Positions 1-5,512 of a stretch of DNA of 8,552 nt are shown piece by piece. This DNA is from Spirochaetaceae bacterium (lineage in GTDB: Bacteria; Spirochaetota; Spirochaetia; Treponematales; Breznakiellaceae), in the NCBI GenBank assembly GCA_031257995.1, contig JAIRNN010000095.1:1-8552 (forward strand), given 5' to 3'. The notes below the pieces were generated by a model. That model was not told where the DNA came from. It saw only the letters and a list, made by a program, of their open reading frames with translations, and ran no database searches. Position 1 is the first letter of the stretch, and each line of letters starts with the position of its first letter. A program made the translations under genes and the position numbers.

Positions 1-192
1 GGCCCCGCTGATGCGGCGGGCGGTATCGTTGACGGTACGACGGCAGACCGTCTCAAGGCCGCCGGTGTCGACATAGCGTCCTCTCTCCACGAAAACGCCG
101 ACTATGACGCGCTCAAGGCCGTGAACGCCCTCATCTTGACCGGGCCGACGGGTACGAACGTCAACGATATTTCCGTTGTCTTAGCAGGGTAA
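1..192 (+). CDS. Glycerate 2-kinase (MOFRL family), C-terminal end, partial
   Basis: Reading from base 1 in frame 1 gives 63 residues and a TAA stop; the gene begins outside the window. The visible part carries two stretches typical of the C-terminal MOFRL domain: GPADAAGGIVDGTT near the start, and LTGPTGTNVNDISVVLAG at the end. MOFRL proteins (GckA/TtuD type, once called hydroxypyruvate reductase) are cytoplasmic kinases that phosphorylate D-glycerate to 2-phosphoglycerate with ATP, feeding glycerate into lower glycolysis. The C-terminus ends where the family normally ends, so this end is not truncated. The codons are G+C-rich, unlike the transporter genes that follow. No T-tract terminator is visible after the stop; only a small CTGTT/AACAG hairpin at 199-212 lies there. 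The family call is firm; the exact substrate is by homology only. Confidence 0.9.
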   Translation, partial: GPADAAGGIVDGTTADRLKAAGVDIASSLHENADYDALKAVNALILTGPTGTNVNDISVVLAG

Positions 193-347
193 ATCCGGCT
201 GTTATTGAACAGTACCAGAACAACAACAGATGTATACGGATTCTTTAGACACAAGTCCGCATAAAAATAGTACGCCAACGGCCAAGACCGCAAGAGAACA
301 AGGAAAACCACCGGAGCCCCGGTAAATCCCCCGTTCTTTTCAGACAT
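102..347 (-). CDS. Possible small membrane protein ORF, antisense to the glycerate kinase 3' end
   Basis: This is an 81-codon reading frame. It is doubtful but not obviously a shadow, because its first 51 or so codons lie outside the glycerate kinase gene. The start codon is preceded by AGGAAACAGCGT, a good Shine-Dalgarno sequence with normal spacing. The N-terminal part has two hydrophobic stretches, about residues 11-27 (APVVFLVLLRSWPLAYY) and about 39-47 (TSVVVLVLF), that could be membrane segments. The last 30 codons run antisense through the end of the kinase gene, which suggests that the original 3' end was lost or that the frame runs on by chance. I do not recognise the family. It could be a real small protein, a remnant of one, or chance. 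Confidence 0.25.
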   Translation of the reverse strand: MSEKNGGFTGAPVVFLVLLRSWPLAYYFYADLCLKNPYTSVVVLVLFNNSRIYPAKTTEISLTFVPVGPVKMRAFTALSAS

Positions 348-443
348 ACGCTGTTTCCTGCTATTTTATGTCAATCAGCGGATACGGATTTTACAGAGAT
401 TTTACTAAAAACACATTAATTCATAACATTCACAAATTATCAT

Positions 444-473
444 TTGAAAAACTTGAAAAATTGCAAGTATGAC
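444..473 (+). promoter_or_regulatory. Candidate promoter of the sugar ABC operon
   Basis: TTGAAA at 444-449 is a fair -35 box. TATGAC at 468-473, 18 bases further on, matches four of six -10 bases. The -10 would lie inside the inverted repeat at 463-479, as expected for a repressor-controlled promoter. The surrounding 348-500 stretch is AT-rich and offers other possible boxes, for example TATTTT at 482-487, so the exact promoter is uncertain. Confidence 0.3.
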
Positions 474-479
474 ACTTGC
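463..479. promoter_or_regulatory. Perfect inverted repeat, candidate operator
   Basis: GCAAGT, five bases (ATGAC), then ACTTGC form a perfect 6-bp inverted repeat 40 bases upstream of the binding-protein start codon. The size and spacing suit a dimeric helix-turn-helix regulator, and the repeat overlaps a candidate -10 box. A short 5' UTR hairpin is the alternative. No sugar-operon repressor gene is present in this window. Confidence 0.35.
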
Positions 480-518
480 GGTATTTTAAGAAATTATTCT
501 GTAGTCAAGGAGAGAAAG

Positions 519-1820
519 ATGAAAAGAGTTTTAATCGCGGTTGGCTTTTTGGCGATATTCGCTGTGGGGCCAGTATTCGCCAGAGGAAACGCAGATGTTT
601 CCAGCAAACAGGCGCCTGTCACCATGCGGTATGTTTGGTGGGGTTCCGATGTCCGGCATCAGGCTACTCTTGCGGCAATTGACCGCTATCAGGAATTACA
701 TCCCAATATAACCATCGAGGCCGAATATCAGGGGTACAGCGGATATCTACAAAAGCTTTTAACCCAGATAGCAGGCCGCACCGAGCCGGATATTATCACG
801 CTTGATTATATTTGGTTTCCGGACCTTGCGGCCAGAGGCGATTTATTTGTGGATCTGGCCGCTCAGAAAGCGATTGATATTTCACCTTACGAAACATCAT
901 TTTTGTCGGAATATTGCAGTATTAATGGCACACTGATTTCCTTGCCCATGGGGTCCAACGGTTTTGGCATCAATATCAATAAGGCTTTTTTTGCTAGACA
1001 TAATCTTCCCTTAGATACGGTATGGACTTGGGAAAAAATAATCGAGACCGGGGGCATAATACATCGCGCAAATCCCAATGAGTATCTGTTTACCACCGAT
1101 GCGTTAACGGACTTTATCTGGGCGGCTTATATTTATTCAAAAACCGGAAAATATTTGTTCGATGACGCTGCATATACCATTACGGTATCCAGAAAGGATT
1201 TGATTGATGGATTTACCATTGTTAAACGGCTTTTTGAGAGCGGAGCCGTCCAGCCCTTTGGAGAGGGCAAACTCTTTAAATCCCAGATGGAACAAAATCC
1301 TAAATGGACGAACAACGAAATAGGATTTATCATCGGCTGGTCGGGTAATATTGGAAAATATAAAGCGGCGCTTAAAGCAGGAAACTTCGCGGTAGGAAAA
1401 CCGCCCATTGCCGAAGGAGGCAACCGGCTGATACCCGTCAAACCGTCCATGGTGCTTGCCATTAGCAAGCGAAGCCCCTATATTGAAGCCGCCGCCGATT
1501 TTGCCAACTGGTTTTTGAATGACCCTGAAGCGGTAAAAATCCTAAAAGATTCGCGTTCGGTTCCAACTAACCGGAAGGCTTTTGAGACTTTAAACAGCAA
1601 CAACCTTGTTGACAGCGATATTGCCGCTATGGTTGCATTTAGCAACGCAACTCCCGCCGCATCGCCGCCTTTGCTTCAGAGTAACGCCGAATTAAACGCC
1701 ATAATTGAAGATATTTGTGAACAAGTAGCATTCGGCGTACTTACACCGGAAAAGGCGGCGGATAAATTTCTTGCCGATGTACAGGCAAAACTTAATATGC
1801 TGAAAACTTCGGCAAAATAG
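519..1820 (+). CDS. Carbohydrate ABC transporter, extracellular solute-binding protein (CUT1 type)
   Basis: This 433-residue protein should be the exported ligand-binding component of a sugar importer. I place the start at ATG 519 because AAGGAGAG (507-514) precedes it at ideal spacing and because it gives a clean signal peptide, MKRVLIAVGFLAIFAVGPVFA, with probable cleavage before RGN. A longer in-frame reading from TTG 444 adds 25 residues that look like translated promoter. The mature protein opens with MRYVWWGSD, the first strand of family 1 extracellular binding proteins. It continues with PDIITLDYIWFPDLAARGDL (about 87-106), and has a late ADFANWFLNDPEAVKIL segment, all typical of the SBP_bac_1 fold. 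The length is normal. The two permeases follow in the same direction. The substrate, a sugar or oligosaccharide, cannot be read from the sequence. There is no lipobox cysteine after the signal, so it is probably free or held by the permeases. Confidence 0.9.
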   Translation: MKRVLIAVGFLAIFAVGPVFARGNADVSSKQAPVTMRYVWWGSDVRHQATLAAIDRYQELHPNITIEAEYQGYSGYLQKLLTQIAGRTEPDIITLDYIWFPDLAARGDLFVDLAAQKAIDISPYETSFLSEYCSINGTLISLPMGSNGFGININKAFFARHNLPLDTVWTWEKIIETGGIIHRANPNEYLFTTDALTDFIWAAYIYSKTGKYLFDDAAYTITVSRKDLIDGFTIVKRLFESGAVQPFGEGKLFKSQMEQNPKWTNNEIGFIIGWSGNIGKYKAALKAGNFAVGKPPIAEGGNRLIPVKPSMVLAISKRSPYIEAAADFANWFLNDPEAVKILKDSRSVPTNRKAFETLNSNNLVDSDIAAMVAFSNATPAASPPLLQSNAELNAIIEDICEQVAFGVLTPEKAADKFLADVQAKLNMLKTSAK

Positions 1821-1839
1821 GAAGGGAGTATTCTTGTTC

Positions 1840-1893
1840 ATGATCTCCGAAAAAGCGCAGGTATTTAACGTGATGAATGGGGGCCTTATATGA
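1840..1893 (+). CDS. 17-codon ORF coupled to the permease start (possible leader peptide)
   Basis: ATG 1840 opens a 17-codon frame, MISEKAQVFNVMNGGLI, that stops with TGA at 1891-1893. It overlaps the permease ATG (1890-1892) as ATGA. A GGGAG Shine-Dalgarno lies at 1824-1828, about 11 bases upstream, which is somewhat long. The arrangement suits a short translated leader that delivers ribosomes to the permease start, whose own Shine-Dalgarno (GGGGG, 1879-1883) lies inside this ORF. An ORF this short can arise by chance, and nothing in the peptide is recognisable. Confidence 0.3.
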   Translation: MISEKAQVFNVMNGGLI

Positions 1894-2786
1894 AAACGGG
1901 GAAGCAGTCAAAGCGAGGCAGGATGGGTTATCTATACATATTACCATGGATTTTAGGCTTTCTGATTTTTCAAGCCTACCCGCTGATTGCTTCCTTCTAT
2001 TACTCTTTTACCGATTATGCCATTACAGGCAAGCCGGTTTTTACGGGAATTGACAATTACATCGCCATGTTCACCGCCGATCCGCTGTTTTATACTTCTC
2101 TTGGCAATACTTTAAAATTTGTTTTCATGTCATTGCCGATGAAGATTGTTGCCGCCTTAATTGTGGCAGTTATATTAAACCAGAAATTAAAAGGCATCAA
2201 TATCTATCGCACCCTCTATTATATTCCCTCAATATTTGGGGGCAGCGTAGCTGTTGCCATACTGTGGCGGTTTCTTTTTATGGATAGCGGTCTGATCAAT
2301 TATGGACTGGCGGTTTTTCATTTGCCCGCGGTTCAATGGCTCTCCCATCCCCATCTGGCCCTTTTTACGTTAAGCCTTTTAAGCGTTTGGCAGTTTGGTT
2401 CTTCCATGGTGATCTTCTTGGCAGCATTGCAACAGGTACCCAAGGATCTTTATGAGGCCGCCCGTATCGACGGATCGGGCAGGCTGTCAATTTTCTTTCG
2501 CATCACCTTGCCGATGATCACCCCGGTACTTTTTTTTAATATTCTCATGCAAATGATACATGCCTTTCAGGATTTTAGCGGTCCCTTTGTTATAACCAAT
2601 GGCGGACCTTTACACGCGACCTATTTAACCGCTCTCAAATTGTACGATGAGGCGTTTCTTTATTTTAAGATGGGATATGCCAGTTCCCTTTCATGGATTT
2701 TGTTTGTCCTTATTTTTATTTTTACACTGATGTTTTTTCGCCTTTCAAGTTTGGCCGCCTATTATGAGGATGGGGGTAAATTTTGA
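1890..2786 (+). CDS. Sugar ABC transporter permease, MalF/UgpA type
   Basis: This 298-residue inner-membrane protein is the first of two channel subunits of the importer. Six hydrophobic segments are visible at about 13-36, 75-97, 109-128, 156-178, 207-227 and 263-284. The EAA loop that docks onto the ATPase is intact: LYEAARIDGSG at 187-197, followed by ITLP at 205-208, which fits the EAA-x3-G-x9-I-x-LP consensus. The early ILPWILGFLIFQAYPLIASF segment and the late DFSGPFVITNGGP segment are characteristic of CUT1 permeases. ATG 1890 is the only sensible start, since an in-frame TAA lies at 1866-1868. A run of G (1879-1883) serves as a weak ribosome binding site, and a 17-codon ORF overlaps the start. 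The stop at 2784-2786 overlaps the next permease start. Confidence 0.93.
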   Translation: MKTGKQSKRGRMGYLYILPWILGFLIFQAYPLIASFYYSFTDYAITGKPVFTGIDNYIAMFTADPLFYTSLGNTLKFVFMSLPMKIVAALIVAVILNQKLKGINIYRTLYYIPSIFGGSVAVAILWRFLFMDSGLINYGLAVFHLPAVQWLSHPHLALFTLSLLSVWQFGSSMVIFLAALQQVPKDLYEAARIDGSGRLSIFFRITLPMITPVLFFNILMQMIHAFQDFSGPFVITNGGPLHATYLTALKLYDEAFLYFKMGYASSLSWILFVLIFIFTLMFFRLSSLAAYYEDGGKF

Positions 2787-3634
2787 TGCATCTTAGCGAA
2801 AAAAAGAAAATACACTCGTTTGTTACTCATCTGGGTATGATCTGCATAGCCCTTGTTACCCTCTATCCTCTTATCTGGATGTTTTTTTCCTCATTTAAAC
2901 CGGACAACGAAATATTTGGTTCTCTGTCCCTGCTCCCTAAAGAACCGGTATGGGATAATTTCAGCAAGGGCTGGAAGGGGGTTGGACGGATCACCTACAC
3001 CCGGTTTTATGCGAACACTTTTATGCTGGTACTTCCTACGGTTCTGTTTACCGTCTTTTCCAGTTCACTGGTAGCGTATGGGTTCGCGCGTTTCCGGTTC
3101 TACCTAAAAAAAGCATTATTTATGGTTATGTTATCTACTTTGCTGCTCCCCAACGCAGTTATCATCATTCCCCGGTATCTGCTGTTTAATAAATTCGGCT
3201 GGCTTAACAGTTATCTACCCTTTATAATACCGGCGGCTTTTGCCTGTACACCTTTTTTTATTTATATGATGATTCAGTTTTTTCGGGGGCTTCCTACTGA
3301 TCTGGATGAAGCCGCTGCCATAGACGGCTGTAATACTTTTGATGTGTACTGGCGTATTATTCTGCCTCTCTGTAAACCGGCCCTTTTTTCGGCGGCCATA
3401 TTTCAATTTATTTGGACGTGGAACGATTTCTTTAACTCCCTCATATACATCAACAGCGTCAAAAAATATCCCATCGTTCTGGCGTTGCGTATGTCTTTAG
3501 ATGTATCTTCCGCCGTTAATTGGAACCAAGTATTAGCCATGTCAAGCCTTTCCCTCCTGCCGGGAATCGTTCTGTTTTTTTCGGCTCAGAAATACTTTGT
3601 TGAGGGCGTATCCGCCGGAGGCCTGAAGGGATAA
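2786..3634 (+). CDS. Sugar ABC transporter permease, MalG/UgpE type
   Basis: This is the second channel subunit, 282 residues from ATG 2786. That ATG shares its A with the previous stop (TGATG), a standard translational-coupling arrangement; TTG 2783 would add one residue and is less likely. Hydrophobic segments lie at about 14-36, 75-97, 108-130, 144-165, 197-218 and 252-270. The EAA loop reads LDEAAAIDGCN at 173-183, with IILP at 191-194. The C-terminus FVEGVSAGGLKG matches the usual MalG-type ending, so the protein is complete. It should pair with the upstream permease. The operon ends here with no ATP-binding subunit gene, so a shared MsmK/UgpC-like ATPase encoded elsewhere is inferred. 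Confidence 0.93.
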   Translation: MHLSEKKKIHSFVTHLGMICIALVTLYPLIWMFFSSFKPDNEIFGSLSLLPKEPVWDNFSKGWKGVGRITYTRFYANTFMLVLPTVLFTVFSSSLVAYGFARFRFYLKKALFMVMLSTLLLPNAVIIIPRYLLFNKFGWLNSYLPFIIPAAFACTPFFIYMMIQFFRGLPTDLDEAAAIDGCNTFDVYWRIILPLCKPALFSAAIFQFIWTWNDFFNSLIYINSVKKYPIVLALRMSLDVSSAVNWNQVLAMSSLSLLPGIVLFFSAQKYFVEGVSAGGLKG

Positions 3635-3651
3635 ATACATCAAAGCCCTCT

Positions 3652-3667
3652 GGGGGATACTTCCCTC
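3652..3667 (+). terminator. Weak candidate terminator hairpin between convergent genes
   Basis: GGGGGA (3652-3657), loop TACT, and TCCCTC (3662-3667) can form a 6-bp stem with one G-U pair. Only a broken pyrimidine stretch (TTCC) follows, not a true T-run, so intrinsic termination would be weak. It lies in the 52-base gap between the ABC operon and the convergent GH18 gene. Confidence 0.2.
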
Positions 3668-3686
3668 TTCCTTAAACCGCTTAGTT

Positions 3687-4805
3687 TCACCTTGCGGCAG
3701 CCTTGATGCCGACATAGTTCCAGACCGCCGTGTCTTCCTGTCCCAGCCGCCAGAACCCGATCTTGTCAACGCCGCTCGTCTGGTACATATCCATGCGTAC
3801 CGCCAGCGAATAAGCATCCTCAAAATAGACAGTTACCTTGACGTTGGTGGTATAAGTGAATTTGGGAACGCCGTTTTCCCGTTCAACCTCGGTGATACTG
3901 TTGTCTTTCATGATATTGTCCGTGGTCGAGGCGATAAGGGCGCGGGCCGTTGTCTTATTCGCCCAACTACGCCCGTAGAAAGGGATCCCCATGACGAGTT
4001 TCTGCGCGCCGATGGTCTTCAACGCATACGCGGCGACATTCCGGCACCACCGCAGCGAGGCGATGGAACCCGGCGAGCTTCCCGACCAGTGTTCGTCATA
4101 GGCCATCACGAAAACCCGGTCGGCGATTTTCGAGATGTTCTTGTAATTGTAGGTTCTGCTCTCGGTGGTGCGGGCAGGGACGCACACCGACAGCATCTTT
4201 TCGCCCAACGTTTCCTTTAACTGCCGTAACAGCGAGAGAAAGTTGTCCGCATCCTGCAAGGGTATGTTCTCCAGATCAATATTCAACCCGTCGTATTCGC
4301 CCGCCATCGTGATGAGCGCGTTGAAAAAAGCCGCCCGCGCCTTGCTCTCCGGTTCCAGGAGAAAGTGCGTAAGCCCAGAGCTTCCGCAGGTGATCGAGAC
4401 ATGGATGCGGGCGTTGTTGCGCGGCAGATTTTTCCGGCGCGGGATAGCGACAATCGAGCCGTAAGCGTCAACCTCGGCCCCAAAATACACGATGTCGGTG
4501 ATGGGATAACTCGCTTTCAAATACTTCTCGCTCCCGGCGATGACGTAAGTCCAGACTTCCGTAAACGTGGATTCGGGGAGACGGACAAGATTGTCCAAAT
4601 CGAAGGTAAACTCCGGTTCTTCTTCGATAACCGGAGACCCGGCCTCTTCCGGAAGCGTTTCATTTTCCATAGGAAAGACATCTCCATTTTCAAGTGGTTC
4701 CGCAGCGGCCTCTTCGGACGGGGGAACCGTTTTGCATGAAACAGGCAAGAACATAAAGAAAGCGCACAGCATTATGGCCGGGAAACATTTATGATTGAGA
4801 TACAT
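3687..4805 (-). CDS. Glycoside hydrolase family 18 / YaaH-like lipoprotein
   Basis: The 372-residue product (from ATG 4805) begins MYLNHKCFPAIMLCAFFMFLPVSC, a lipoprotein signal with the lipidated cysteine at 24. This is a relaxed lipobox of the kind spirochaetes use. An acidic Pro/Glu linker (about 27-68) leads to a GH18-type TIM barrel. The catalytic signature is YDGLNIDLEN with the acid at Glu179 (codon 4269-4271). MAYDEHWSGSSPGSIASLRW (from about 234) and LVMGIPFYGRSW (about 270-281) are the strands seen in YaaH/YdhD spore-cortex-type GH18 enzymes. Asn in place of the third Asp of the chitinase motif is usual for that subgroup. An N-acetylglucosamine-containing polymer, probably peptidoglycan, is the likely substrate, by inference. 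No LysM or SH3 domain is present. Alternative starts at 4823 and 4919 are possible; the nearby -10 box at 4834-4839 makes the short form likelier, although neither has a clear Shine-Dalgarno. Confidence 0.85.
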   Translation of the reverse strand: MYLNHKCFPAIMLCAFFMFLPVSCKTVPPSEEAAAEPLENGDVFPMENETLPEEAGSPVIEEEPEFTFDLDNLVRLPESTFTEVWTYVIAGSEKYLKASYPITDIVYFGAEVDAYGSIVAIPRRKNLPRNNARIHVSITCGSSGLTHFLLEPESKARAAFFNALITMAGEYDGLNIDLENIPLQDADNFLSLLRQLKETLGEKMLSVCVPARTTESRTYNYKNISKIADRVFVMAYDEHWSGSSPGSIASLRWCRNVAAYALKTIGAQKLVMGIPFYGRSWANKTTARALIASTTDNIMKDNSITEVERENGVPKFTYTTNVKVTVYFEDAYSLAVRMDMYQTSGVDKIGFWRLGQEDTAVWNYVGIKAAAR

Positions 4806-4833
4806 ACTTTTTTTTGTCGGCATTTTTTGGTAT

Positions 4834-4839
4834 ATTATA
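4834..4839 (-). promoter_or_regulatory. Perfect -10 box upstream of the GH18 lipoprotein
   Basis: Read on the minus strand this is TATAAT, an exact sigma-70 -10 hexamer, about 30 bases upstream of ATG 4805. No good -35 lies at the usual distance; CCAAAA is found at 17 bases. The resulting 5' UTR would be only about 20 bases, which argues against the start at 4919 and leaves the start at 4823 almost leaderless. Confidence 0.4.
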
Positions 4840-4926
4840 GAGGCGGAAATTCCCGTTTTTGGGAAAATTGAAAATGGCCGGGGATGGAGGCTGAGTGTTT
4901 TCTTCCCATCATTTTCCATTCTCGCC

Positions 4927-4962
4927 GGGATTGGGGGGCGTTGCGGGATGGGGTTTTAGGGG
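4927..4962 (+). other. Putative G-quadruplex-forming sequence
   Basis: Five G-tracts occur in 36 bases: GGG 4927-4929, G6 4933-4938, GGG 4945-4947, GGGG 4950-4953 and GGGG 4959-4962. The loops are 3, 6, 2 and 5 bases, all inside the usual 1-7 limit. It lies between the divergent GH18 and merR-type genes, roughly 90 bases outside the GH18 -10 box and 170 bases before the regulator start. Confidence 0.55.
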
Positions 4963-5087
4963 CGGAGCCCGGGACAGTGTCCTTTGGAGAGGGGGTAGCG
5001 GAGGACCAAGCGGAGGGAGGCGTGGACGCACTGAAAGTGCGGACATATCGACCGGAGCGCGTGTCCGGAGCGAGGGGAGACTTCCCC
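4960..5087. other. Hairpin-rich intergenic block (possible dispersed repeat or structured RNA)
   Basis: A row of short perfect inverted repeats fills this noncoding stretch. They are GGGC/GCCC (4960-4970), GGACA-G-TGTCC (4972-4982), GCGT-GG-ACGC (5020-5029), GCACT-GAA-AGTGC (5028-5040), CCGGA/TCCGG (5052-5068) and GGGGA/TCCCC (5074-5087). GGACA and TGTCC recur at 5041-5045 and 5062-5066, which allows an alternative pairing. The strand is purine-rich and has no convincing reading frame. The 214-base gap from 4920 to 5133 contains nothing else I can name. It could be a repeated palindromic element, a structured leader of the regulator gene, or a small RNA. Confidence 0.35.
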
Positions 5088-5133
5088 CTATGGTTCTTAC
5101 AATATAAAGAAAGAAAAATGCGAGGGAGAGGGC

Positions 5134-5496
5134 ATGGGAAAAGGGGCTTTCGAGGCGGCGGCTGATGTTTCTTACGGGATTGGGGAGGTGGAGGACGTTC
5201 TCGGCGTGAAGGCGCACGTCATTCGCTACTGGGAAAAGGAAATTCCGCTTGTTCAGCCCAAAAAAAACAAGTTTAACGGCAGGATGCGCTACAGTCAGAA
5301 AGACATTCAACTGCTCCTGCGCCTGAAACATCTCCTCTACGACAAGAAGTTCACGGTGGACGGGGCGCGCGAGCAACTCTACCTTGAGCTTTCAGGCGGT
5401 TTGCACGAACAAAAACTGCGCTCCGAGATCGCGGCGCTCCGCTCGGACCTGCTGGACATCTACTTTCTCAACAGACGGCGCGGTGACGGTGAATAG
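5134..5496 (+). CDS. MerR-family transcriptional regulator (short form)
   Basis: This is a 120-residue cytoplasmic DNA-binding protein. Residues 14-33 (YGIGEVEDVLGVKAHVIRYW) form the MerR helix-turn-helix. EKEIPLVQPKKNKFNGRMRY follows and supplies the wing, with the usual arginine-tyrosine before the second helical pair (about 54-83). The RYWEKE sequence replaces the RYYE of classical MerR proteins and is typical of a MerR subgroup without a metal- or drug-binding domain. Only a helical tail (about 84-115) remains for dimer formation; no cysteine cluster is present, so the signal sensed is unknown. GAGGGAGAGG (5122-5131) just before ATG 5134 is a good ribosome binding site. It is divergent from the GH18 gene and convergent with the LysM gene, 16 bases apart. 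Control of either neighbour is only a guess. Confidence 0.85.
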   Translation: MGKGAFEAAADVSYGIGEVEDVLGVKAHVIRYWEKEIPLVQPKKNKFNGRMRYSQKDIQLLLRLKHLLYDKKFTVDGAREQLYLELSGGLHEQKLRSEIAALRSDLLDIYFLNRRRGDGE

Positions 5497-5512
5497 TGGA
5501 CGAAGAGGCGGG

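Noticed and set aside
199..212. CTGTT-ATTG-AACAG hairpin after the glycerate kinase stop, considered as a terminator
   Set aside because: The stem is only 5 bp and AT-rich, and no T-tract follows.
444..518. A 25-residue N-terminal extension of the solute-binding protein from TTG 444
   Set aside because: It would mask the signal peptide and crosses the candidate promoter and palindrome. ATG 519 has an excellent ribosome binding site.
4806..4919. A 38-residue N-terminal extension of the GH18 lipoprotein
   Set aside because: It would displace the lipoprotein signal and begins upstream of the -10 box at 4834-4839.
4909..5376. A 155-codon minus-strand open frame over the regulator and the hairpin block
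   Set aside because: It is antisense to the MerR-type gene and ends in a proline-rich translation of the G-rich intergenic block.
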